12,710 nt of DNA, taken from positions 1 to 12,710 of the forward strand of contig CACZPE010000050.1 in NCBI GenBank assembly GCA_902782875.1, written 5' to 3'. Below, piece by piece: positions 7,213 to 12,710 of the stretch; the first letter of the stretch is position 1, and each line of letters opens with the position of its first letter. The notes beneath the pieces were generated by a model. That model was not told the DNA's origin and made no database searches. It saw nothing but the letters and a program-made list of their open reading frames with translations. The stretch comes from an uncultured Ruminococcus sp. (lineage in GTDB: Bacteria; Bacillota_A; Clostridia; Oscillospirales; Ruminococcaceae). The position numbers were made by a program, and so were the translations under genes.

Positions 7213-7878
7213 TCAGTCGAGCCTTACGGCTCCGTACAGCTTGTAATAGGTGGCTATTCCCTCCTGATAGGAGCCGAATATGCCGCCTATCGTTATCTCT
7301 TCCCCTATCTCCGGATAGTCTTCGGGATAGGAGTACCTGTCGCCGAGATCAAACTCAATACCCTGCATACAGCAGGCGGTGCTGTCATAGATCAGAAGAG
7401 CGTAGTAGGTATTTCCGTCTTCCTCTGCAACAGTGAAAGGTGCCCTTATCTTGACGCTTTTGCCGATATAATCAGTCGGCTCATATATCATATTGCATAC
7501 CTGAGCATAGAGCATAGTGCTGTTGAGCTCCGTCAGGTCTATATCATACTGTTTTTCGTTCTTTGTCTGTTTTTCTGTCTCCTCTGTCTGTATCTCCGCA
7601 GTGACCCAGTCGGGTATGGTCTCTTCTGTCTGAGCGGTGGTACCGAGCTCTATTACCTCATAAGAGGAGGATACGGATGTTTCAGTCGGGAGTGATGAAG
7701 ATCCGGCGGTCTGTTCTGCAGCGGACGATCCGGTGGTATCTGTGGTATCCGTGATCTCAGTCTGAGATATGCTGATAACGGTGATCTCCTGCTTTTCGGG
7801 CACCTTTTGGGCACAGCCCGAAAACAATAGCGCGGTGAGTATATATATAGCCGGTGATATTTTACCTGTTCTTTTCAT
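7213..7878 (-). CDS. Lipoprotein with Ser/Thr-rich linker and small C-terminal domain
   Basis: 221 aa with GGGAGGAT before the ATG. The N-terminus has LLFSGC with the lipid-modified Cys at 22. Residues about 30-110 are a low-complexity Thr/Ser/Glu linker. The C-terminal 100 residues look beta-rich: CNMIYEPTDYIGKSVKI, then YYALLIYDSTACCMQGIEF and IGEEITIGGIFGSY. The pattern 'YxGKxVxIxxxF...ACCxxGIEF' resembles OB-fold domains of the DUF1980 type, but that is a guess from memory. It follows the ZnuA-like gene by 20 bp and is the last gene before the terminator, so a role in metal handling at the cell surface is inferred from position only. Confidence 0.72.
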   Translation of the reverse strand: MKRTGKISPAIYILTALLFSGCAQKVPEKQEITVISISQTEITDTTDTTGSSAAEQTAGSSSLPTETSVSSSYEVIELGTTAQTEETIPDWVTAEIQTEETEKQTKNEKQYDIDLTELNSTMLYAQVCNMIYEPTDYIGKSVKIRAPFTVAEEDGNTYYALLIYDSTACCMQGIEFDLGDRYSYPEDYPEIGEEITIGGIFGSYQEGIATYYKLYGAVRLD

Positions 7879-7898
7879 CTCGTATCCTCCCGGCGCTG

Positions 7899-8996
7899 TT
7901 ATTCGGACAGATCTGCTTTCAGCACATCATAGTTTGACTGCATTATGCCAAGATATGTCCTGCCGTTTTCTATATCCTCCGCGGATACCGACTGTGCGGA
8001 GTCGAGTACGGCAATGGTGCAGTCTGCTCCTGATGCTGATATTACCGACTGTGCTATCTTGCCGTCGGAGTTCTCTATGGTGTATACGGTATCGGCATCA
8101 AGCTCGTTTATCTTGCCGGAAAGAAATGCTATTGTCTCAAAGCTTGCTTCGGATTCTGCGGAGCAGCCTATGAATGCGGCATAATAGTCAAGACCGTAAT
8201 CATCCGTGAAGTATCTGAAGGGGAATCTGTCGCCGAATATCAGCGTTTTCTGGGATGAGCCGTCGACAAGTGTTCTGAAATCATCGTCAAGAGCCTTCAG
8301 CTTTGCGTCATACTCGGCAAGATCTGCTCTGTATGTATCGGCATTCCCGGGGTCTATTTCACACAGCCCGTCAGTAATACCCTCACAGAATATGCGTGCG
8401 TTTGAGAGCGAGAGCCATACATGTTCGTCGAGCTCCTCTCCGTCCTCGTGATGATGCCCTTCGTCTTCATCATGGTGATGATCGTCTTCTTCGGCTCCAT
8501 GATCATGGTCGTGCTCCTCCTCTTCTTCCTGCATGCCCTCCTTGAGTTCCTCGGTCTTTGCCTTGTCTCCGAGCAGAGCCATAAGCTCAATTACCTTCAT
8601 ATCCTTGTTTGATGCGGTGTCAAGAACATCCTCCACCCATTCGTCGGATTCTCCGCCTACGTATATGAACATATCGCATTCGGATATGCTCTTTATATCC
8701 GAGGCGGTGGGCTGATAGCTGTGTAGGTCCGTACCGCTGTCAAGCAGATATCTTATATCCGCATTCGCGGAATTGTCGCCGAGTATCTGCTTTGCCCAGT
8801 CATACCCGGGGAATATGGTGCATACGATCTTTATCTTGTCATCGGCTGCAGTGGAAGCGGATGATGCTGATGTATCCGCGGCTGCGGACTCAGCGGGAGC
8901 GGCTGTCTGCGCATTGGCAGCAGAGCAGCCTGTGCCGAAAACGGCAGAGAGGCAGAATACGCCTGTGATGATTGAATTTTTTATATTTCTGAACAT
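7899..8996 (-). CDS. znuA: ZnuA-type metal ABC transporter substrate-binding lipoprotein
   Basis: 365 aa from the ATG with AGGAGGA just upstream; the open frame begins six codons earlier, but that start lies before the ribosome site. The lipobox is FGTGC, Cys24. Metal-site features of cluster A-I binding proteins are present: His92 in DLHSYQPTASDIK and His192 in DEHVWLS. Between them (about 157-183) is a His/Asp/Glu-rich loop with eleven His, as in zinc binders. The third canonical His (HxAFGYF region) is replaced by GDRFPFRYF with Asp256, followed by YYAAFIGCSAESEAS. The protein would capture Zn2+ (less likely Mn2+) outside the cell for an ABC importer. No permease or ATPase gene is adjacent. 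It lies in a minus-strand operon behind a small Cys-rich membrane protein. Metal specificity is inferred. Confidence 0.85.
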   Translation of the reverse strand: MFRNIKNSIITGVFCLSAVFGTGCSAANAQTAAPAESAAADTSASSASTAADDKIKIVCTIFPGYDWAKQILGDNSANADIRYLLDSGTDLHSYQPTASDIKSISECDMFIYVGGESDEWVEDVLDTASNKDMKVIELMALLGDKAKTEELKEGMQEEEEEHDHDHGAEEDDHHHDEDEGHHHEDGEELDEHVWLSLSNARIFCEGITDGLCEIDPGNADTYRADLAEYDAKLKALDDDFRTLVDGSSQKTLIFGDRFPFRYFTDDYGLDYYAAFIGCSAESEASFETIAFLSGKINELDADTVYTIENSDGKIAQSVISASGADCTIAVLDSAQSVSAEDIENGRTYLGIMQSNYDVLKADLSE

Positions 8997-9035
8997 AAAT
9001 CCTCCTGAATGCATTACGTATTTGGATCAGATTTT

Positions 9036-9057
9036 CCCGGGCATTGCCCGGGGTTTT
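9036..9057. repeat. GC-rich hairpin in the leader of znuA
   Basis: CCCGGGC (9036-9042) and GCCCGGG (9046-9052) are a perfect 7-bp inverted repeat with loop ATT, flanked by TTTT on both sides on the plus strand. For minus-strand transcripts the flanks are A-runs, so it is not an intrinsic terminator in the operon direction. It may be an mRNA processing or stabilising structure, or a terminator for antisense transcription. Confidence 0.6.
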
Positions 9058-9098
9058 GCTGCTAAACTTGTAAAGAATAGGAATAAAGCAGCATACGG

Positions 9099-9110
9099 AT
9101 CATACTATAC
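9099..9110. repeat. 12-bp direct repeat, copy 2 (partner at 9435-9446)
   Basis: ATCATACTATAC occurs at 9099-9110 and again at 9435-9446. The latter copy contains the -10 box of the operon promoter on the minus strand. This copy lies just after the stop of the small Cys-rich gene and could be a second -10 region or a regulator site ahead of znuA; no good -35 box is visible for it. Confidence 0.5.
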
Positions 9111-9113
9111 ATA

Positions 9114-9392
9114 TCAGTTCAGGAGGCGGTCTTTCAGCATAACGGGAGTTACCGCGCCTATCACCGCGATGCATATAACAGCGCAGAGAACTTCGGCAGC
9201 AGGCATGGTCACAGCTTTTTCAACAGGCGCACTGCCGCCCATGATATGCTCGAAACATGCCATCACCGAACATATGCGGCAGTCCTCGCCCGTGCAGTCA
9301 TGGTCTGCGCCGAATGCTGTGAAGAAGGGTATAAACAATATAAAAAATGCGATGACAACGGCAATTGCCGAAAACCTGTCTTTATTTCTCAT
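9114..9392 (-). CDS. Small Cys-rich membrane protein of the metal-uptake operon
   Basis: 92 aa with GAGGGTGA about 7 nt before the ATG. A hydrophobic segment at about 9-28 is followed by HDCTGEDCRIC (31-41) with Cys33, Cys38 and Cys41, plus Cys46, and a second hydrophobic segment at about 65-84. The cysteine/histidine cluster would face the outside between two helices and could bind metal; that is inference. Small CxxxxCxxC membrane proteins beside ZnuA-like genes are a pattern I recall from Clostridia, but I cannot name a family. It is the first gene after a near-consensus promoter. About 120 bp separates it from znuA. Confidence 0.72.
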   Translation of the reverse strand: MRNKDRFSAIAVVIAFFILFIPFFTAFGADHDCTGEDCRICSVMACFEHIMGGSAPVEKAVTMPAAEVLCAVICIAVIGAVTPVMLKDRLLN

Positions 9393-9415
9393 ATGTTCAC
9401 CCTCTCATAAATTGC

Positions 9416-9432
9416 GAATAATTCCCGAATTC
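9416..9432. promoter_or_regulatory. Operator-like dyads downstream of the metal-operon promoter
   Basis: Two adjacent AT-rich palindromes, GAAT-A-ATTC (9416-9424) and GAATTC (9427-9432), lie at about the predicted transcription start (near 9433). Their position fits a repressor site, and the operon content makes a Fur-family metal regulator such as Zur a reasonable candidate. The sequence is not a clear match to a published Zur box that I can recall. Confidence 0.4.
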
Positions 9433-9439
9433 ATATCAT

Positions 9440-9468
9440 ACTATACTACAAAATACTCCCTGTGTCAA
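9440..9468 (-). promoter_or_regulatory. Sigma-A promoter of the metal-uptake operon
   Basis: On the minus strand, TTGACA (9468-9463), a 17-bp spacer and TATAGT (9445-9440) match the consensus at 11 of 12 positions. The -10 lies within the 12-mer repeated at 9099-9110. The leader to the first ATG is about 40 nt. Confidence 0.85.
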
Positions 9469-9473
9469 GAGAT

Positions 9474-9508
9474 AAAAAAATGAACGCTGCTGAAAATCAG
9501 CGGCGTTC
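9474..9508 (-). terminator. Rho-independent terminator of the hydrolase-rsmE unit
   Basis: GAACGCTGCTGA (9482-9493) pairs with TCAGCGGCGTTC (9497-9508) with one G-U pair and loop AAA. On the minus strand the stem is followed by A and seven T (9480-9474). It sits 85 bp after the rsmE stop and only 5 bp before the next operon's -35 box. Confidence 0.9.
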
Positions 9509-9593
9509 GCGGTATGGATATGTATAAAAATACTATAAAGAGGTCAGATATGACAGGTGCGGACACCGCAGGGAGAAGCCCTTTTTTCGGCCA

Positions 9594-10316
9594 TCACATA
9601 TCGCCGGACATATTCATAAGTATGGCCGTCATCGCAACAGGAGCGGTCTCGCAGCGGAGTATGCGCCTGCCCAGCCATATCATGTGAGCGCCGCTGTTCT
9701 GCGCGTATTCTGCCTCGTCACGGTCAAAGCCGCCCTCTGAGCCTATCATCACGCCGACCGAGCGTATCCCGTCAAGGGATATGTCTGCCAGCTTCTCTCC
9801 GCCGTTTTCATAGCATATGAGAGACAGCTCATTTTCCGACAAAGCCTGTGCCGCATCCTCAAAGCGCTTTATCGCCGTGACGGGGGGGATTATCCCGCGC
9901 CCCGACTGCTTTGCCGCTTCAAGGGCTATGCGTTCAAATCTGACAAGCTTCTTGTCAAAGTCGTTGGTCATACGGGCAACGCAGCGCTTTGACTCAAAGA
10001 ATACTATCGCGGATGCTCCCAGCTCGGTGCATTTTTGTATGATATGCTCTGCCTTGTCAAGCTTCGGCAGTGCCTGGTATATTGTCAGTTTCAGTGCGGG
10101 CTCAGCCATGGACGGCGACTCGGATATTATCCTGCACGTCACGCTGTCGGAGGTGATGTTCTCCGCCACACATTCGTATTCCGTGCCCATACGGCAGAAA
10201 GTCACCCTGTCGCCCTCGCGCATGCGCAGTGACCTGCCCATATGCACGGCATCAGCGCCTGTGACAGTTATTATGTCGCCCATAAGGGCGTTTTCGTCTA
10301 TAAAGAATCTGGGCAT
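9594..10316 (-). CDS. rsmE: RsmE, 16S rRNA m3U1498 methyltransferase
   Basis: A 240-aa protein of normal RsmE length. An N-terminal PUA-like domain (MPRFFIDE...HMGRSLRMREGD) is followed by a SPOUT knot domain. Key motifs are QALPKLDKAEHIIQKCTELG (81-100), EAAKQSGR (133-140), IGSEGGFDRDE (191-201) and LGRRILRCETAP (215-226). It transfers a methyl group to N3 of U1498 in 16S rRNA within the 30S subunit. GAGAGGT precedes the ATG. It lies 34 bp behind the acetylhydrolase-like gene on the same strand and shares its terminator, so the two are probably co-transcribed. The prmA gene that often precedes rsmE is absent here. Confidence 0.95.
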   Translation of the reverse strand: MPRFFIDENALMGDIITVTGADAVHMGRSLRMREGDRVTFCRMGTEYECVAENITSDSVTCRIISESPSMAEPALKLTIYQALPKLDKAEHIIQKCTELGASAIVFFESKRCVARMTNDFDKKLVRFERIALEAAKQSGRGIIPPVTAIKRFEDAAQALSENELSLICYENGGEKLADISLDGIRSVGVMIGSEGGFDRDEAEYAQNSGAHMIWLGRRILRCETAPVAMTAILMNMSGDM

Positions 10317-10350
10317 ATGTACCTCTCTTCATTCCTGTATCTACTGCAGG

Positions 10351-11445
10351 TCAGTGTATCTTTATGTAATGCACCTTCGGTTCTTCTCTGCCGAAGGGTA
10401 TGTCCATACCTTTCAGGTATCTGTCAAAGAATGCATAGTGGGTATAGGCAAGATTGCTGTGAAGTGTATCATTGTCGAGTTTTCCGCAGGCGGAGCGCAG
10501 CGGACAGAAGAATTTCGCATCGGCAAAGCCTATATGCTGCATATCCTCGAATATGACCTGATAAGTATCAGCTTCGGTGCCGAGAAACGGCCTTGTCTCA
10601 AAGCTGAGATTTGCTTTGCAGCTTATCTGACAGAACGGCTTTGTCATAGGGGTATCGTCGTATTCGCCGAATAGTGCGCCGTCTATATTTATCCCGCAGG
10701 AGAACTCATCGTCATATCTGCACAGGTAATATGCCTCACATCCGCCGTAGGAATGCCCAGTTGCGCCGATGCCGTGCGTCAGGTCGATGCGGTCTATATA
10801 CCGCGCCTTTATAGTATCTGCTGCAAAGCGGATATCCTTTGCCCATTCGGTGATCCTGCCCCTCAGATAGGAGGAATACTTCATCTGGAATTCATCGAAT
10901 GCGGCGAGCGCTTCCCGCGCACTTTTGTGCTTCTTTGTCCTTGACATGGCGATCATTACGGATACCACGTTTTTGTCGTACATTTTCTTCGTTATGCTCT
11001 TGTCAAACACATCATGGCTGCCGTCGTCATAGTCGTTGAATATGGCTTCGTTTGCATGACCGACAGAAGCGACGATATATCCGTGGCTTGCGATATCACA
11101 GCAGAGAAAGGTATGTGCCTCAACATAGCTGTCATAGCCGTGACTGAGCATAATAAGCGGAAAGCGCTTATCCATCATGGGCACATCGTAGTGCTCGGGA
11201 TAAAGTACCTCATCGGGCATCCTGCGGGCATAGGTGGATTTCATGACCGCCTTTGCCTTTCGTTCGGATAATGCGAGGGCCTTTTTTGCGCCTGTGATGC
11301 TTTCTTTTGAAACAGGATAATAAAGACGCACGGGTATGCGTCTTTTCCCGCCCTTTCCGAGAGTATCCGTGCGGCCGCTGTCAACAAGCGTGAATGTGCT
11401 TGTCCCTACAGCGTGATCGCCTGTGATATAGTCTGACGGTACCAT
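10351..11445 (-). CDS. Alpha/beta hydrolase, PAF-acetylhydrolase-like
   Basis: A 364-aa protein with GGGAGGAT six nt before the ATG. No signal peptide or lipobox is visible, so it is probably cytoplasmic. RIPVRLYYPV (36-45) and FPLIMLSHGY (95-104, oxyanion loop) match the platelet-activating-factor acetylhydrolase type of alpha/beta hydrolase. The nucleophile elbow is GHSYGG with Ser232, the likely acid is Asp255 in INIDGALFG, and the base is His304 in MQHIGFAD. Insertion helices at about 140-200 would form a lid. The substrate is unknown; esters with short acyl chains are typical of the family. It is the first gene of a unit with rsmE and is transcribed from one half of a mirror-symmetric promoter pair shared with acylphosphatase. 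Confidence 0.8.
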   Translation of the reverse strand: MVPSDYITGDHAVGTSTFTLVDSGRTDTLGKGGKRRIPVRLYYPVSKESITGAKKALALSERKAKAVMKSTYARRMPDEVLYPEHYDVPMMDKRFPLIMLSHGYDSYVEAHTFLCCDIASHGYIVASVGHANEAIFNDYDDGSHDVFDKSITKKMYDKNVVSVMIAMSRTKKHKSAREALAAFDEFQMKYSSYLRGRITEWAKDIRFAADTIKARYIDRIDLTHGIGATGHSYGGCEAYYLCRYDDEFSCGINIDGALFGEYDDTPMTKPFCQISCKANLSFETRPFLGTEADTYQVIFEDMQHIGFADAKFFCPLRSACGKLDNDTLHSNLAYTHYAFFDRYLKGMDIPFGREEPKVHYIKIH

Positions 11446-11474
11446 GATGATCCTCCCTCTGAAGTGTTTTATTT

Positions 11475-11503
11475 AGTATAACAGATACGGGGGCATAAAT
11501 CAA
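11475..11503 (-). promoter_or_regulatory. Promoter of the hydrolase-rsmE unit
   Basis: On the minus strand, TTGATT (11503-11498), a 17-bp spacer and TATACT (11480-11475). Predicted start is near 11468, giving a leader of about 23 nt. The -35 is one half of the palindrome at 11497-11510. Confidence 0.7.
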
Positions 11504-11532
11504 TTGATTTTTGAATAAAAAAGTATTATACT
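11504..11532 (+). promoter_or_regulatory. Promoter of acylphosphatase, mirror image of its neighbour
   Basis: TTGATT (11504-11509), a 17-bp spacer and TATACT (11527-11532), the same boxes and spacing as the divergent promoter it abuts. Transcription would begin near 11539, only about 10 nt before the ATG, with the ribosome site at the very 5' end. Confidence 0.65.
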
Positions 11533-11548
11533 TATACAGGTGATAGAT

Positions 11549-11815
11549 ATGATAAGAAAGCATATATTTTTCTACGGCGATGTGCAGGGCGTGGGATTTC
11601 GCTACAGGGCATATTATGCTGCCCGTGCGTGCGGTGTATCGGGCTGGGTGAGAAATCTGCCCGACGGCTCTGTGGAAGCCGAGCTTGAGGGTGAGGAGCG
11701 CGCTATCGACGAGATGATAATAACCATAGAAAAAGGCTCGTATGTGCGCATAACGGATATGTCCGTGCGCAGCATCGAGCCGAAAGGCAGCTATGGATTT
11801 GAAGTAAGGGACTGA
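11549..11815 (+). CDS. acyP: Acylphosphatase
   Basis: 88 aa from the ATG with AGGTGAT four nt upstream; a GTG nine bases earlier overlaps that ribosome site and is less likely. Both family signatures are present: GDVQGVGFRYRAY (10-22), including the catalytic Arg18 in the phosphate-binding loop, and SGWVRNLPDGSVEAELEG (31-48), including Asn36. The enzyme hydrolyses carboxyl-phosphate bonds such as acetyl phosphate or 1,3-bisphosphoglycerate; its physiological role in bacteria is not settled. It is a single-gene unit, convergent with bioY, with 5 bp between the stop codons. Confidence 0.95.
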   Translation: MIRKHIFFYGDVQGVGFRYRAYYAARACGVSGWVRNLPDGSVEAELEGEERAIDEMIITIEKGSYVRITDMSVRSIEPKGSYGFEVRD

Positions 11816-11820
11816 TTATC

Positions 11821-12378
11821 TCAAGCTTCAGAACGGGATGCCCTGATGAATGAGGGCATTTTCCCTGCGAGAAGTGCCGCAGTCGTCAGCTTTAGTATAT
11901 CGGGTATAATAAACGGGAAGACGCACATGGTAAGTGCGGAGATAAGAGATATATCCCCCTTCTCCCGCGAATACACCGCCATGAACCATACCGTGCCGAA
12001 GATATAGCATATGACAAGCCCCGCCGCAAGAGCCGCTGCTGTTGCCGCAGGCTTATTTCCGAACAGGGATGTTATCAGCCAGTAGACCGCTCCCATCAGC
12101 AGAAAGCCTATTATATATCCGCCTGTCATGCCGAAGAGCACTCCTGCGCCCCCTGTGAAATTGGCGAATACCGGCACGCCTGCAAGACCGAGCAGTATGT
12201 ATACGGCGATGGCTGCCGTGCCCCGTTTGCCGCCGAGTATGCACAGTGACGCCGCCACACCGAAGGTCTGCAGTGTCAGCGGCACAGAGCCTATCCTGAG
12301 CGATATCCACGAGCATACTGCAATGATCACCGCCATAAGAGCGGTAAAAGTCATGTCCTTTACTGATGTGTGTTTCAT
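11821..12378 (-). CDS. bioY: BioY, biotin-binding S component of an ECF transporter
   Basis: 185 aa from the ATG preceded by GGGGTGG; a GTG three codons earlier lies inside that ribosome site. About six membrane helices are visible. Diagnostic BioY motifs are VPLTLQTFGV (32-41), GGAGVLFGMTGGYIIGF (76-92) and FPFIIPDILK (154-163). BioY captures biotin in the membrane and either works with a shared ECF module (EcfA, EcfA', EcfT) or alone. No energising module or biotin synthesis gene is in the window, so it probably uses a shared module encoded elsewhere. A BirA-type operator covers the -35 of its promoter, so expression should fall when biotin is plentiful. Confidence 0.95.
   Translation of the reverse strand: MKHTSVKDMTFTALMAVIIAVCSWISLRIGSVPLTLQTFGVAASLCILGGKRGTAAIAVYILLGLAGVPVFANFTGGAGVLFGMTGGYIIGFLLMGAVYWLITSLFGNKPAATAAALAAGLVICYIFGTVWFMAVYSREKGDISLISALTMCVFPFIIPDILKLTTAALLAGKMPSFIRASRSEA
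11838..11862 (+). terminator. Possible terminator of acylphosphatase inside the end of bioY
   Basis: ATGCCCT (11838-11844) and AGGGCAT (11853-11859) form a perfect 7-bp stem with an 8-nt loop followed by only four T. It encodes bioY residues near the C-terminus, so the match may be coincidental. It is the only terminator-like structure near the acyP stop. Confidence 0.3.
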
Positions 12379-12409
12379 TTTTCCCACCCCGCAAACTTCC
12401 TATGATATT

Positions 12410-12438
12410 ATGATAGCATACCTCATTGCTATTGTCAA
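12410..12438 (-). promoter_or_regulatory. Sigma-A promoter of bioY
   Basis: On the minus strand, TTGACA (12438-12433), a 17-bp spacer and TATCAT (12415-12410) match the consensus at 11 of 12 positions. The predicted start is near 12403, about 25 nt before the ATG. Confidence 0.87.
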
Positions 12439-12464
12439 CTAATAAAACTAAGCAAGTTGACAAT
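12431..12464. promoter_or_regulatory. BirA biotin operator
   Basis: TTGTCAAC (12432-12439) and GTTGACAA (12456-12463) are a perfect inverted repeat 16 bp apart, and one more base pairs on each side (10-bp arms, 14-bp spacer). This is the arrangement of Firmicute BirA boxes, whose arms resemble TTGTTAAC/GTTAACAA with 14-16 bp between. One arm covers the bioY -35 box, so BirA loaded with biotinyl-AMP would block RNA polymerase. It implies a DNA-binding BirA elsewhere in the genome. Confidence 0.9.
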
Positions 12465-12710
12465 TATTGTTTGAATAAAGTTGACAAATGGGGACAAAAG
12501 GAGACAGGGTGATAAAGGGACTGTAAAAAAACACGCTGCCGAAAATAAAGTATGAAAAGCCATTTCTTAAAACCAAGCTACAAGAACAGACCATAAATCA
12601 AGTACGGTTCATACTGATTTCTCCTCGGAAATTAGTATGAACCGTACTATTTAGGAGAAAAAATCGGGAAGAGGGGTGGGTAAGAGAAAGAGAGTGCAGA
12701 GGGAAAACCG
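12465..12710. other. Gene-free A/G-rich region upstream of bioY
   Basis: No ORF of meaningful length is present on either strand. The region holds an extra BirA-like half-site AGTTGACAA at 12479-12487 and a purine-rich stretch at 12485-12530. A 14-codon frame (12552-12596, starting MKSHFLKPSY) has no good ribosome site. The large inverted repeat is at 12601-12648. The tail at 12653-12710 has purines at 50 of 58 positions on the plus strand. I see no clear promoter. Confidence 0.6.
12601..12648. repeat. Perfect 15-bp inverted repeat forming a long hairpin
   Basis: AGTACGGTTCATACT (12601-12615) and AGTATGAACCGTACT (12634-12648) are exact reverse complements. The stem continues inward with a G-U pair and ATTT/AAAT, leaving an 8-nt loop (CTCCTCGG). 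Outside, TAAAT and ATTTA can also pair across a 2-nt bulge. No T-run follows directly, so it is not a classic terminator. Confidence 0.85.

Noticed and set aside
8773..9483. Plus-strand open frame of 236 codons opposite znuA and the small Cys-rich gene
   Set aside because: It runs across the metal-operon genes, their promoter and the intergenic hairpin. The minus-strand genes have lipobox, metal-binding and ribosome-site support.
9817..10674. Plus-strand open frame of 285 codons opposite rsmE and the hydrolase
   Set aside because: rsmE carries unmistakable motifs on the minus strand; this frame is a shadow that bridges two genes.
12552..12596. Fourteen-codon frame before the long hairpin, suggestive of a leader peptide
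   Set aside because: No convincing ribosome site or promoter, no run of regulatory codons, and the hairpin behind it lacks a T-run, so an attenuator cannot be supported.
12601..12648. Insertion-sequence terminal repeats
   Set aside because: The arms are only 18 bp apart with no transposase between them, and no target-site duplication could be identified.

Overview
The window looks like a low-to-mid GC Gram-positive chromosome, most likely a gut or rumen Clostridia member of the Ruminococcaceae/Oscillospirales type. The reasons are strong AGGAGG-like ribosome sites, near-consensus sigma-A promoters with 17-bp spacers, lipoboxes on three secreted proteins, a BirA-type biotin operator in front of bioY, and frequent ATA and AGA codons. 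No taxon can be proved from the sequence alone. I see no insertion sequence, phage gene, tRNA, rRNA or CRISPR array. This is mainly an ordinary core/housekeeping region with unusually legible regulatory DNA.

Layout. (1) 31-1797: a DUF3810-type membrane metallopeptidase-like gene (minus) starts back-to-back with a PAP2 phosphatase gene (plus), with only 33 bp between the start codons. (2) 1787-3568: mnmM (ytqB family tRNA modification methyltransferase, minus) overlaps the PAP2 stop convergently. It has a perfect consensus promoter, and it diverges from a membrane-anchored alpha/beta hydrolase across a GC-rich double hairpin. (3) 3697-7205: a promoter drives an eight-helix membrane protein, a DxDGDG-repeat lipoprotein and prmC, with a strong hairpin between the first two genes and a bidirectional terminator at the end. 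(4) 7213-9468 (minus): a likely metal-uptake operon of a small Cys-rich membrane protein, a ZnuA-type binding lipoprotein and a second lipoprotein. The ABC permease and ATPase are not next to it. (5) 9474-11503 (minus): an acetylhydrolase-like gene followed by rsmE, ending in a strong terminator. (6) 11504-11815: acylphosphatase, divergent from the hydrolase through a mirror-symmetric double promoter. (7) 11821-12464 (minus): bioY with a BirA operator over its -35. (8) 12465-12710: gene-free, A/G-rich DNA with a perfect 15-bp-arm inverted repeat.

How they fit together. prmC, rsmE and mnmM all act on the translation machinery (release factor, 16S rRNA and tRNA wobble uridine), but they sit in separate transcription units. 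The zinc-type operon and bioY are nutrient-uptake units, each with a recognisable promoter and operator-like dyads. I did not find an obvious new multi-gene system. The most unusual items are regulatory: the mirrored promoter at 11475-11532, the long hairpin at 12601-12648, and the metal-operon control region with its repeated 12-mer.
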